DNA of 64,000 nt from positions 3,840,001-3,904,000 of the forward strand of contig AP019701.1 in NCBI GenBank assembly GCA_006738865.1. The letters are read 5' to 3'. Positions within the stretch are counted from its first letter, which is position 1; every line of letters begins with the position of its first letter. The position numbers and the translations under genes were made by a program. A model generated the notes under the pieces. It worked only from the letters and a program-made list of their open reading frames with translations, was not told the origin of the DNA and searched no databases. Origin of the DNA: Allostella sp. ATCC 35155 (GTDB lineage Bacteria > Pseudomonadota > Alphaproteobacteria > ATCC43930 > Allostellaceae). Positions 8,095 through 17,400 of the stretch are shown one piece after another.

Positions 8095-9084
8095 TCACTT
8101 CACGGCGTTGATCTTCTGGTAGATCGCGTCGACGCCGATGTCCTTGGCGTAGGCCGCCATCACCGGGTCGACCAGCTTCTTCATCTCCGCGCGGTCGGCG
8201 AAGGGCACGCGCTTCAGCTTGCCCGCCTTCTCCAGCACGTCGAGCTTGGCCGAATCCTCGGAGGATTCGATCTGCCGGCCATAGGCGCCCGCCTCCTTGC
8301 CGGCCTTCAGGATCGCCGCCTGCAGATCCTTGGGCAGCTTCTTGAAGGTCTTGCCGGAGAAGCAGATCGGCCGGATCGTGATGGCGTGCTGCGTCATCGA
8401 GAGATGCGGCGCGACCTCGTAGAACTTCATCTGCTCGACGCCGGCCGCCTCGTTCTCGCCGGCGCTGATGACGTTGTTCTGGATCGCGTTGTAGACCTCG
8501 TTGTAGGCGATGACGGTCGGCGACATGCCGATCGCGGCGAAGGTCCGGCTCCAGATCGGTGCGCCCTGCACGCGCACCTTGAGGCTCTTCATCTCGGCCA
8601 GGTTCTTGACCGGCTTGTTGACGAAGATGTTGCGCACGCCGCCGCCGGCATAGCCGATCAGCATCACGTCCGCCTTCTGCGCGATCTCGTCGGCGACCGG
8701 CTGCAGCAGGTCGGCGTCCAGCACCTTGTTCCAGTGATCGAGGTCACGGAAGAGGAACGGCGCATCGATGAAGGGAGCGGCACGCGAGAAGGTCGACATA
8801 TGCGCCGGCGAGACGATAGCGTAATCGACCGCCTTGCCCTGCGCCATATACTCGAAATACTGCTTCTCGAGGCCGAGTTCGCTGTTCTTGTGCAGCTTGA
8901 AGTCGATCGGCTTGCCGTAATACTTCTTCACCAGCTCTTCGAAGCGCACCAGCGCCTTGGTGAAGGCATGGTCGTCGTTGAACTGCGAGGCGCCGCTCAA
9001 CGCGAAGGTCTGGGCCGAAGCCTGTGCCGACAGCACCAGGGCGGCAGCCGCCGCGGCGGCGCCCATGAAACGCTTCCAGGTCAT
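8095..9084 (-). CDS. dctP: TRAP transporter periplasmic solute-binding protein (DctP)
   Basis: A 329-residue secreted binding protein. The signal peptide is visible at the N-terminus (MTWKRFMGAAAAAAALVLSA, cleavage after AQASA). Family hallmarks follow: KNSELGLEKQYFEYMAQGKAVDYA, APFLFRD, and LKVRVQGAPIW with the Arg that salt-bridges a substrate carboxylate. The ligand is therefore probably an organic acid; I cannot say which. The start is ATG 9084 with GGAGG 8 bases upstream; upstream codons in frame lack an export signal. It is the first gene of the TRAP operon. A LysR remnant lies divergently upstream. Confidence 0.93.
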   Translation of the reverse strand: MTWKRFMGAAAAAAALVLSAQASAQTFALSGASQFNDDHAFTKALVRFEELVKKYYGKPIDFKLHKNSELGLEKQYFEYMAQGKAVDYAIVSPAHMSTFSRAAPFIDAPFLFRDLDHWNKVLDADLLQPVADEIAQKADVMLIGYAGGGVRNIFVNKPVKNLAEMKSLKVRVQGAPIWSRTFAAIGMSPTVIAYNEVYNAIQNNVISAGENEAAGVEQMKFYEVAPHLSMTQHAITIRPICFSGKTFKKLPKDLQAAILKAGKEAGAYGRQIESSEDSAKLDVLEKAGKLKRVPFADRAEMKKLVDPVMAAYAKDIGVDAIYQKINAVK

Positions 9085-9195
9085 TCTCGTCTCCTCCCGG
9101 GGCAGGCTGGGCCTGCCCATTGCACTCGGCCGATTCCGCCGATTGTTAGCAATCGGGACCATATCCGCCCCGGAGGGACTTTGCCAGAGTGCGGC

Positions 9196-9440
9196 AGCAT
9201 GACGACGAGATTGCCCGCCACCACCAGGGCGGCACCGCCGACGGCCAGGGCGTCATGCAGGCCTGCGCGGCGCTCGCCGAGGGCGATCGCGCCGCCCCCT
9301 TCGCGGCTCCGCGTCCCGTACGACCGGGCGCACCGGCTCGTCTGCCGCCAGGGCGCACAGCGCCGCGGACCGGTTCGCGATCTCCTGGAGTGGCTCAGGG
9401 AGGAGGCGGGTGGGCTGCCGAGGCCGGAATCCGCCCCGGC
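9196..9440 (+). pseudogene. Remnant of a LysR-type regulator C-terminus
   Basis: No intact gene fits here, but two forward frames together resemble the end of a GcvA-like LysR effector domain. One frame gives GQGVMQACAALAEGDRAAPF. After a shift near base 9300 another frame gives LRVPYDRAHRLVCRQGAQ and RGPVRDLLEWLREEAG. That order (gate helix, PF, RVPYDRAYWLVC-like strand, terminal RDWL helix) is typical. The position, divergent from dctP, is where a TRAP operon regulator would be expected. The DNA-binding half is absent. Recognition by eye, so modest confidence. Confidence 0.42.
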
Positions 9441-9548
9441 CGGCCGATCCCCCGCCTACCCGTCCCGCGCGGCTGACTCCGTCCCGCGCGGCTTACGGGC
9501 GCCGGCGCCCGCCCACGCCGACATGCGGCGCGCGCGGCGGCCGGACGG

Positions 9549-9827
9549 TCAGCGCCGGCGCTGGAACTGGGGCCGGCGCGGAGCGGCGGATACGACCGGC
9601 GCGCGCTCGTCCTTGTGGCGGAAGGTGATCCGCCCCTTGGTCAGGTCGTACGGGGTCATCTCGACGGTGACGCGGTCGCCTGCCAGAATCCGGATGCGAT
9701 GCTTGCGCATCTTGCCGCCGGTGTAGGCCATGATCTCGTGGCCGCTGTCGAGGCGGACCCGAAACCGGAACTCGGGTAGCATTTCGAGGACGACGCCCTC
9801 GAACTGAATCAGATCTTCCTTGGACAC
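9549..9827 (-). CDS. infA: Translation initiation factor IF-1 with C-terminal extension
   Basis: A 92-residue OB-fold protein: [20 protein letters not shown], then [20 protein letters not shown] and [17 protein letters not shown], all standard IF-1. IF-1 binds the 30S A site with IF-2 and IF-3. The usual length is about 72 residues. Here the core ends at RHKDERA and about 20 basic residues follow ([11 protein letters not shown]). The start is GTG 9827, placed 4 bases after AGGAGG. An extended IF-1 often coexists with a short one in Alphaproteobacteria, so this may be the second copy. Confidence 0.92.
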   Translation of the reverse strand: MSKEDLIQFEGVVLEMLPEFRFRVRLDSGHEIMAYTGGKMRKHRIRILAGDRVTVEMTPYDLTKGRITFRHKDERAPVVSAAPRRPQFQRRR

Positions 9828-10110
9828 GAACCCTCCTGCGAACGTGGACAAACCCCGTCGAACCAGAAATACCGACCGTCGCGGCGGTACCGAGGACGGG
9901 AGCCCCGATCGAACCAGCACCGCCCGTCGCGGGTGCCGCCCGCGACATGACGGGCAAAAGACGAGCGAAGCAACATCCTTATATAGGACTTTCCGAAGAA
10001 AAAATCAGGGCCATTCGCGCCGCGGGCGACGGCTTGGTCCCCGAGGGACGGAACCGGCGGCGCTCCAGATCGTTCCGCTGGGCGTCACAGCTTCGGAAAG
10101 GGCCAGCGCC

Positions 10111-10320
10111 ATGCGCTCCAGCGGTATCCTCGGAATCGTCCTGCTCATCGTCGGCGCCGTACTTCTCGTGTTCGCCTGGCGGGCGGCCAACGCGCCGGTC
10201 GACCAGGTCGTCGAGTCCCTGACCGGCCGCTTCACCGACGGCACCATGCTCTACATCGTCGGCGGCATCGCAGCCGTGGTCGGCGGCATCTTCCTGATCG
10301 CCATGCGGCCGCGCGCCTGA
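10111..10320 (+). CDS. Small two-helix membrane protein, DUF3185-like
   Basis: A 69-residue protein with two hydrophobic helices: GILGIVLLIVGAVLLVFAWR near the N-terminus and MLYIVGGIAAVVGGIFLIAM near the C-terminus. They are joined by a polar stretch with a SLTGRFTDGTM motif. That pattern matches the DUF3185 family of small inner-membrane proteins of unknown function. GGAAAGG lies about 10 bases before ATG 10111. The nucleotidyltransferase-like gene starts 6 bp later and may be co-transcribed. The 283-bp stretch upstream holds no further gene that I can support. Confidence 0.75.
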   Translation: MRSSGILGIVLLIVGAVLLVFAWRAANAPVDQVVESLTGRFTDGTMLYIVGGIAAVVGGIFLIAMRPRA

Positions 10321-10326
10321 GGCGAC

Positions 10327-10950
10327 ATGCACCGTCTGGACGATGCCGTCGCCGGCTCGCCGCTCCTCGGGCACCTGCTCGACGGGTTGCCGGCCCTCGG
10401 CCTGCCGGACGCCTGGCTGGTCGCCGGCGTCGTCGCCCAGACGGTGTGGAACCAGGCGACCGGCCGGCCCGAACGGCACGGTATCTCCGACGTCGACATC
10501 GCCTTCTTCGACCCGGCCCGGCTCGATGCCGACGCCGAACGGGCGGCCGAAGCACGGGCGTCGCGGATGTTCGCGGATCTCGGCCTCCGGTTCGACGTCA
10601 AGAACCAGGCGCGCGTGCATCTCTGGTATCCGGCCCGCTTCGGCCGCGCGATCGCGCCGTACGGGTCGGTCGCCGCGGCCGTCGCGACCTACCCCACGAC
10701 GGCGACGGCGATCGCCATCCGGCGCCAGGGCGGGTCTCTGGCGACCATCGCTCCGTTCGGCCTCGACGATCTCTTCGCGCTGGTCGTCCGGCCCAACCGG
10801 CGCCTCGTCGACGCGGCGGTCTATCGCGCCAAGGCTAGCCGCTGGCAGGACCGCTGGCCGGAGCTGATCGTGGTGCCCTGGGATCCGCCTCCGGCTTCGC
10901 CGTCCGCCAGTCGAGTTGCCGCACGAAGGCCTGCCGCCACTCGTCCTTGA
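10327..10950 (+). CDS. Nucleotidyltransferase-like protein (COG3575/DUF925 type)
   Basis: A 207-residue protein. The N-terminal part reads LPDAWLVAGVVAQTVWNQAT, then RPERHGISDVDIAFFDP, where the DVD pair after a GS-like helix fits a minimal nucleotidyltransferase fold. The central RFDVKNQARVHLWYP and YPTTATAIAIR match the COG3575 family. Its substrate is not known. The last 39 codons overlap the 3' end of the convergent sulfotransferase gene by 116 bp. The C-terminal tail (about residues 180-207) is low-complexity Ala/Pro/Arg, consistent with read-through into antisense sequence. Confidence 0.75.
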   Translation: MHRLDDAVAGSPLLGHLLDGLPALGLPDAWLVAGVVAQTVWNQATGRPERHGISDVDIAFFDPARLDADAERAAEARASRMFADLGLRFDVKNQARVHLWYPARFGRAIAPYGSVAAAVATYPTTATAIAIRRQGGSLATIAPFGLDDLFALVVRPNRRLVDAAVYRAKASRWQDRWPELIVVPWDPPPASPSASRVAARRPAATRP

Positions 10951-11683
10951 CCGGGTCCGCCTGCCGCTCCAGCGGCGAATCGCCGAGGCGGAACGGCTGC
11001 GCCGGCGTGACGCCCATCATCGCGCAGATCGCGCGGCACACCGGGTCGGGATCCTTCACCAGATCCTCGTACCAGACGACGAGCGGCGTCACCCCGCTGG
11101 CGTCGAACGCCACCTCCCACAGCCGTTCGTCGCCGACGATGGTCGCCAGCGCGCGGTCGACCGCGCGGGTCGAGAACGCGAAGCGCTGGGTCGTCCCGGA
11201 GGCGCCACGGAGCTGGCGCCAGCGGCCGGATCGGAGCGCGATCAGGTAGGAGATCGCCTGCCCCAGGACATCGCGCCGGCGCAGCCAGACGAAGCGGCTG
11301 CGGCGCAGCAGGCGACGCAGGGCCGGCCGCTCGACATGGGGCCGGATCTGCGTGAAATGCGCCTTCAGCCCGAAGACGCCGTTGGGCGAGGTGCGGCAGC
11401 GGGCGAGCGCGCGCAGGTAGGCCTCCATCCCACCCGGCTCCTCGATGGGTCCCAGGCCGAAATGCTGCAGCAACGTGGGCACCGTGTAGTGGACGTTGAG
11501 GTACTCGCCGGGCGCCCCCATCTGCCCGGTCCGCCACAGCAGGTCGGCCAGGAGCTGGCTGCCCGACCGCGGGCTCTCGGCGATGACGTAGGGACGCGGG
11601 CGGCCCGCATAGACCGGGAAATCATACTCGGCGCCGACGATCGGATTGCTGCCGGCAGACCGTGCGGCGGCGGTGCCCGACAT
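10835..11683 (-). CDS. Stf0-type sulfotransferase family protein
   Basis: A 282-residue PAPS-dependent sulfotransferase-like protein. The 5'-phosphosulfate loop is seen as IAESPRSGSQLLADLLW (about residues 30-46). Then come GVFGLKAHFTQ, the strand FVWLRRRDVLGQAISYLIA, and the 3'-phosphate-binding region PLVVWYEDLVKDPDPVCRAI. These are the Stf0 hallmarks; the founding member sulfates trehalose in mycobacteria. The acceptor here is unknown. ATG 11683 follows the outer-membrane-protein stop by 7 bp; an in-frame ATG at 11701 would overlap that stop. The 3' end overlaps the convergent nucleotidyltransferase gene. Confidence 0.85.
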   Translation of the reverse strand: MSGTAAARSAGSNPIVGAEYDFPVYAGRPRPYVIAESPRSGSQLLADLLWRTGQMGAPGEYLNVHYTVPTLLQHFGLGPIEEPGGMEAYLRALARCRTSPNGVFGLKAHFTQIRPHVERPALRRLLRRSRFVWLRRRDVLGQAISYLIALRSGRWRQLRGASGTTQRFAFSTRAVDRALATIVGDERLWEVAFDASGVTPLVVWYEDLVKDPDPVCRAICAMMGVTPAQPFRLGDSPLERQADPVKDEWRQAFVRQLDWRTAKPEADPRAPRSAPASGPASG

Positions 11684-11690
11684 TTCCGGC

Positions 11691-12548
11691 TCAGAAGGCA
11701 TAGCGCAGCCCGATGGCGATGCCGTGGCTCGAAAGGTCGCTGCGGGTGCCGTCGATCGCGAGCGGGACGGTCCCGCTCGGCCGGTAGCGGGTGGCCGCGC
11801 CGCGGTCGCTCTCGACCCGCCCGAAATCGGTGTAGCGGTAGGCGATCTCCAGCGCGAGCTGCGGACCGAGGCGGATGGCCGTTCCCGCCGTCGCCGTCCA
11901 GGCGAAGCCCGTCCAGGTACCGTCCGGCGTCGTGACCACCTGCGGGATCGCCGAGAAGGACAGCGTATTGCCCTCGAGCCGATTGCGCGACACGCCGATG
12001 CCGGCACCGACGAAGGGCTCGAACGGGCCGAGATCGACCGGCAGCAGCGGCGCCAGGTCGAGATAGCCGGTGACCATGCCGGTCAGGGTCGAGACGTCGC
12101 CGCGCACGGACTGCCCGCCCGCCACCGGGAAGTCGGCATCGCCCGAGAACCGGAACTGCGGTCGCCAGCCGAGCGTGAGGTCGACGCGGAAAAGCGGGTC
12201 GATCCGGTATCCGATGCCCCCGGACAGCGCGACCGACGAGCCGTATCCGCCATCCGCGCGGGCAAGGCAGCCATAGAGCGGCACCGCCGCGGGATCGGTT
12301 CCCGAGCAGTTCCAGTCGCGGAACGTGGCATCGCCGCCCTCCTCCCAGCCGAGATCGACCCGGCCGTACCAGCCGGGCGGCTCGGCCGCGTGCAGAAATG
12401 CCGACGGCAGCGGAATCGCCGTTAGACCGGCGCAGGCGGCTGCCGCTAGAATCGCGCTACGGGCGAACCGGCCGGAGCCGAAAGCCGACCGCCGGTCGCG
12501 CAGGGCAGCATGGGGACTCGGTGGGGCCGGGGGGCGAAGAACGGGCAT
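11691..12548 (-). CDS. Outer-membrane beta-barrel protein
   Basis: A 285-residue protein with a long N-terminal region ending in a signal peptide (ILAAAACAGLTAIPLPSAFLHA, cleavage near AEPP). The mature part alternates amphipathic strands: YGRVDLGWEEGG, VALSGGIGYRIDPLFRVDLT, PFVGAGIGVSR, LALEIAYRYTDFG and HGIAIGLRYAF. It ends in the aromatic residue typical of OMPs recognised by the BAM complex. This is the OmpA/opacity-like barrel type without a peptidoglycan domain. Function unknown. The only in-frame start I can find is ATG 12548, whose CAT shares the palindrome CATG with the start of the divergent GMC gene. Confidence 0.8.
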   Translation of the reverse strand: MPVLRPPAPPSPHAALRDRRSAFGSGRFARSAILAAAACAGLTAIPLPSAFLHAAEPPGWYGRVDLGWEEGGDATFRDWNCSGTDPAAVPLYGCLARADGGYGSSVALSGGIGYRIDPLFRVDLTLGWRPQFRFSGDADFPVAGGQSVRGDVSTLTGMVTGYLDLAPLLPVDLGPFEPFVGAGIGVSRNRLEGNTLSFSAIPQVVTTPDGTWTGFAWTATAGTAIRLGPQLALEIAYRYTDFGRVESDRGAATRYRPSGTVPLAIDGTRSDLSSHGIAIGLRYAF

Positions 12549-14148
12549 GGAATTCGACTACGTCATCGTGGGGGCCGGTTCGGCCGGATGCGTCCTTGCC
12601 AACCGGCTGACGGAAGACCCTGCCACGACCGTGCTCCTGCTGGAAGCGGGACCGAAGGATCGCCACCCCTGGATCCACGTTCCGGCCGGCTTCATCCGGA
12701 TGCTCGACGACAAGCGGGTCAACTGGGTGTACCGCACCGAGCCCGAGCCCGGCACCAACAATCGCGCGATGCTGTTCCCGCGCGGTCGCGTCCTCGGCGG
12801 CTCCAGCTCGATCAACGGGCTGATCTATGTCCGCGGCCAGCCGCAGGACTATGATTCCTGGGCCCAGGCCGGCAATCGCGGCTGGTCCTACGACGATGTC
12901 CTGCCCTATTTCCGCAAGGCCGAGCGCAAGAGCGGCGGCGGCGACCCGGCCTTTCGCGGCCAGGACGGACCGCTGCCGGTGACGGAGTTCGCCGACCACC
13001 ACGTCCTGACGCACGCCTTCGTCAAGGCCGGCCAGGAAGTGGGCCTGCCCTTCAATCCCGACGCGAACGGCGCCGAGCAGGAGGGGGTCGGCTACTACCA
13101 GCAGACCCGCAAGGGCCGCTTCCGCGCCTCGACCGCGCGGGCCTATCTCAAGCCGGCGATGGAGCGCCGGAACCTGCTGGTCGTGACCGAGGCGCTGGCG
13201 ACCGGCATCGTGATGGACCGCTGGCGCGCCGTCGGCATCGACTATCTGCAGGGCGGCGAGACGCGGACGGTGCGGGCACGGCGCGAGGTCATCCTCTCCG
13301 GCGGGTCGATCAACTCGCCCCAGCTCCTTCAGGTATCGGGCATCGGCCCCGGCCAGCATCTGCGCGACCTCGGCATCGATCCGGTGCACGAGCTGCCGGG
13401 CGTCGGCCGCAACCTGCACGACCATTTCGTCAGCCGGATCGTCCATCGCATGAAGGACGTGGCGACGATCAACGAGATGTCGCGCGGCTGGCGGCTCGCC
13501 GTGGAAGCGGCGCGCTATGCCATCCTCGGTCGCGGCATCCTGACCTACTCGGCGGGCAACGGCGTCGGCTTCATCAAGACGCGGCCCGGTCTCGAGGCGC
13601 CCGACTTCCAGCTCTCCTTCGCCGCGGCGAGCTTCCAGGACGGCGTGCTCGGCAAGCTCGACAGCGAGCCGGGCGTCACCCTCGGCGGCTGGCAGCTGCG
13701 ACCCGAGAGCCGCGGCTCGGTCATGGTGCGCTCCGGCGATCCGCGCGTGGCGCCGGCGATCCGGCCGAACTACCTCGCGGCCGAGACCGATCGCATGGTC
13801 ACCGTCGCCGGCCTCAAGATGAGCCGCGCCATCCTGACGGCGCCGGCCTTCGCCCGCTGGAACGCCGGCGAGAAGCATCCCGGCATCGACGTCCAGAGCG
13901 ACGAGGATTGGCTGGAATACGCCCGCGCCAACGGCACCACCGTCTATCACCCGGTCGGCAGCTGCCGGATGGGCCGCGACCGTATGGCCGTGGTCGATCC
14001 CGAACTGCGGGTGCACGGGCTGGAGCGCCTGCGCGTGGTCGACGCCTCGGTCATGCCGACCATGGTCTCCGGCAACACCAACGCCGCCACCATCATGATC
14101 GCGGAAAAGGCGGCCGACCTGATCAAGGCGGCGGCGAAGGCTGGCTGA
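12547..14148 (+). CDS. GMC family FAD-dependent oxidoreductase (choline/alcohol dehydrogenase-like)
   Basis: A 533-residue flavoprotein. The dinucleotide-binding motif DYVIVGAGSAGCVLANRL is at the N-terminus, followed by LLLEAG. GMC signature 1 is seen in RGRVLGGSSSINGLIYVRG and signature 2 in LSGGSINSPQLLQVSGIG. The C-terminal catalytic His region YHPVGSCRMG and NTNAATIMIAEKAADLI complete the fold. Such enzymes oxidise primary alcohols, choline or other substrates at the cytoplasmic face. The setting gives no substrate. ATG 12547 is the start, with GGCGAAGAACGGGC upstream. Length is normal for the family. Confidence 0.93.
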   Translation: MEFDYVIVGAGSAGCVLANRLTEDPATTVLLLEAGPKDRHPWIHVPAGFIRMLDDKRVNWVYRTEPEPGTNNRAMLFPRGRVLGGSSSINGLIYVRGQPQDYDSWAQAGNRGWSYDDVLPYFRKAERKSGGGDPAFRGQDGPLPVTEFADHHVLTHAFVKAGQEVGLPFNPDANGAEQEGVGYYQQTRKGRFRASTARAYLKPAMERRNLLVVTEALATGIVMDRWRAVGIDYLQGGETRTVRARREVILSGGSINSPQLLQVSGIGPGQHLRDLGIDPVHELPGVGRNLHDHFVSRIVHRMKDVATINEMSRGWRLAVEAARYAILGRGILTYSAGNGVGFIKTRPGLEAPDFQLSFAAASFQDGVLGKLDSEPGVTLGGWQLRPESRGSVMVRSGDPRVAPAIRPNYLAAETDRMVTVAGLKMSRAILTAPAFARWNAGEKHPGIDVQSDEDWLEYARANGTTVYHPVGSCRMGRDRMAVVDPELRVHGLERLRVVDASVMPTMVSGNTNAATIMIAEKAADLIKAAAKAG

Positions 14149-14204
14149 CACGGCGGGCGCTCGGCTCGCCGGCGATCGTCTGGATATCCGGCCCACGGTA
14201 GCCG

Positions 14205-14448
14205 CCCGTGCGTCCTTCGACTTCGCTCAGGACGAGGATCAGCCTTCGCTTTCAAGGAGCGGTCATTGTCCGGAGCGCGAGAAGAGCGACCGACCGAAGG
14301 ACGAGGTCCATCCTTCGCTTTCGAAGAACGGACCTTGTCCTGAGCGTGAGCGCAGCGAGCAGTCGAAGGACGCCGCTTTCCTGGACATGCGAAGGAACGA
14401 CCTTGTCCTGAGCGCGGAGCGCAGCGGAGCAGTCGAAGGACGCACGGG
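14205..14448. repeat. Palindromic intergenic repeat block with 17-bp terminal inverted repeats
   Basis: The block is bounded by an exact 17-bp inverted repeat: cccgtgcgtccttcgac at 14205-14221 and its complement at 14432-14448. Inside are three degenerate units of about 60-70 bp. CCTTCGCTTTC occurs at 14243-14253 and 14312-14322, with a shorter form near 14374. ACCTTGTCCTGAGCG occurs at 14332-14346 and 14400-14414, with a variant near 14264. CAGTCGAAGGACG occurs near 14360 and 14430. It fills the convergent gap between the GMC and RND genes. No coding capacity or transposase is present, so this looks like a REP/MITE-like element. Confidence 0.85.
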
Positions 14449-14471
14449 CCGCCGCCGGCCGGTTGCGCGGC

Positions 14472-17400
14472 CTACTCCGCCGGGTGCGGTGCCGGCGCGA
14501 CCGCGCCCTCCTCCGTCGGACGGCGGGTGCGGGCGAGCAGCGTGTAGGCGGTCGGCACGACGAAGAGGGTCAGCAGCGTGCCGAAGGTGAGGCCGCCGAC
14601 GATGACCCAGCCGATCTGCGAGCGGCTCTCCGCCCCCGCGCCGGTCGCCAGCGCCAGCGGCAGGGAGCCCAGGACCATGGCGCCCGTCGTCATCAGGATC
14701 GGCCGCAGGCGCAGGACGGCCGCCTCGACGACCGCCTCGGTCTTGCTCAGGCCGCGCTCCTGGAGCTGGTTGGCGAACTCGACGATGAGGATGCCGTGCT
14801 TGGTGATGAGGCCGATCAGCGTGACCAGCCCGATCTGGCTGTAGACGCTGAGCGTGCCGCCGGTCAGCTGCAGCGCCAGCAGCGCCCCGGTCATCGAGAG
14901 GGGTACCGTCAGCATGATGATGAAGGGGTCGACGAAGCTCTCGAACTGCGCCGCCAGCACGAGATAGATGAAGGCGAGCGCCAGGAGGAAGGTGACGTAG
15001 ATGCCGCCCGTCGAGGTCCGGTACTCGCGGCTCGACCCGGCGAGGTCGGTGACGATGTTCGTCGGCAGCTTGGCCGCCTCCGCCTGGAGGAAGGCGAGCG
15101 CGTCGCCGAGGGCATAGCCCGGGGCCAGCGTCGCCGAGATGGTCGCGGCCCGCAACTTGTTGAAATGGTTGAGCTCGCGCGGCGCCACCGTCTCGACGAT
15201 GGTGACGAGGTTGGCGAGCGGCACCATCTCGCCGGAGGATGCCCGCACGAAGATCTCGGCCATCTGCTCGGGGTTGGTGCGCTCGACATCGGCGACCTGG
15301 ACGACGACGTCGTACTGCTTGCCGTTCTGCTTGAAGCGCGTGACCTGGCGGCCGCCGAGCATGGTCTCCAGCGTCCGGCCGATCGTGTCGACCGCGATGC
15401 CGAGGCTGGATGCCTTCTCGCGGTCGACCGTCACGCGCAGTTCCGGCTTGTTCAGCTTGAGGTCGACGTCGAGGCCCGCCAGCCCGGGGTTCTTGCGCGC
15501 CGCCGCCATCATCCGGTCGACCGCGGCCTGCAGCTCCGAATAGGGCGAGGAGGTCTGCAGGACGAACTGGACCGGCTTCTCGATGGCGCTCTGGCCGAGC
15601 GAGGGCGGCATCGTCGCGAAGGCGAGGATGCCGGGAATGCCGGCGAACAGCTTCGGCATGAGTTGCGGCACGACCTGCTGGGTCTTCACCGTCCGGTCCT
15701 CCCAGTCGACGAGGCGGACGAAGCTGATCGCCTGGGTCACCACCGGGAAGCCGACGACGAGGAAGTACTTCTCGACCTGCGGCACCGACTGCCAGATCGC
15801 CTCCATGCGGCGGGCGTAGCTCTCGGTGAAGCCCAGCGTCGAGCCCTCCGGCGCGATGCCGATGGCGACGATGGTGCCGCGATCCTCGACCGGCGACAGC
15901 TCGGACGGCAGGGTGCGGAAGATGACCGCGGCGAAGCCCGCCACCAGCAGCATCAGCAGCACGATCGCCGCGCGCATCCCGAGCGTGAAGCGCAGCACCC
16001 GGCGATAGCCGGCATTGAGCGCCTCCAGCCCGCGCTCGGTCGCCCGATAGGCCCAGTTGTGATGCTCCTGGTGGCGCAGCATCAGGCGGCACATCATCGG
16101 CGACAGGGTCAGCGCGACGAAGCCCGAGACGATGACGGCGCCGGCCAGCGTCAGCGCGAACTCGATGAAGAGGCGGCCGGTGCGGCCGGTCTGGAAGGCG
16201 ATCGGCGCATAGACCGCCGCCAGCGTGATGGTCATGGCGACGATCGCGAAGGCGATCTCGCGCGAGCCCCGCAGCGCCGCCTCGAAGGGCGGCACGCCCT
16301 GTTCGACATAGCGCGAGATGTTCTCCAGCATGACGATCGCGTCGTCGACCACGAGCCCGACCGCCAGCACCATCGCCAGCAGCGTCAGGGTGTTGATCGA
16401 GAAGCCGAAGAGCAGCATCAGCGAGAAAGCGCCGATCAGCGAGACCGGGATGGTGACGAGCGGCACCAGCGTCGCGCGGACCGAGCGCAGGAAGACGAAG
16501 ATGACCAGCACCACCAGCACGATCGCCTCGCCGATCGTGTAGAAGACGTTGTCGATCGAGCGCGCGATGAAGATCGAGGTGTCGTAGGCGTTGGTGATCG
16601 TCATCCCGGGCGGAGCCGAGGCGGTGATTTGCGGCAGCGTCTCGGTCAGGGCCCGCGACACGTCGAGCGGGTTGGCGGTCGACTGCTTGACGATGCCGAG
16701 CGCGACCGCCGGCTGGCCGTTGAAGCGGGCCGAGACGCGGGTGTCGCGGGCGTCGATCTCGGCCCGTCCGACGTCGCGCAGGCGCACGGGATAGCCCGCC
16801 TCGTCGCGGATGATCATCTCGTTGAACTGCAGCGGCGTGCGCAGGTCGGTCTCGCTGACGACCGTGAACTCGCGCGCCTCGCTCTCGATGCGTCCGGCCG
16901 GAATTTCGATGTTCTGGCGGCGCAGGGCCGCCTCCACGTCCTGGGCGGTCAGGTTGAAGGCGGCGAGCCGGGTCCGGTCGAGCCAGATCCGCATCGAGAT
17001 GCGGCGCTCCCCGAAGATGCGGACATTGGCGACGCCCGGCAGGTTCTGCAGCCGGTCCTTGACGAAGCGGTCGGCATAGTCGGTCACCTCGAGCGCCGAG
17101 TGCCGGCTGGAGGCGAAGGCGAGGTAGATGATCGGCTGCGCATCCGCCTCGACCTTGGCGATGACCGGCTCCTCGATCTCGTCCGGCAGCTGGTTGCGCA
17201 CCCGCCCGACCCGGTCGCGCACGTCGGACGCGGCGCTGTCCGCGTCGCGGTCGATGCGGAAGCGCACGGTGATCTGGCTCGTCTCGGCGCGGCTGATCGA
17301 GGACATGACGTCGATGCCCTCGATGCCGGACAGCGAATCCTCCAGCGGCGTCGTCACCTGGCTCTCGATGATCTCCGCCGAGGCGCCGCGATAGGTCGTC

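Noticed and set aside
9947-10222. A 91-codon plus-strand frame after infA
   Set aside because: Only the first 40 codons look mildly plausible; the rest is an off-frame reading of the DUF3185-like gene and shows no known family.
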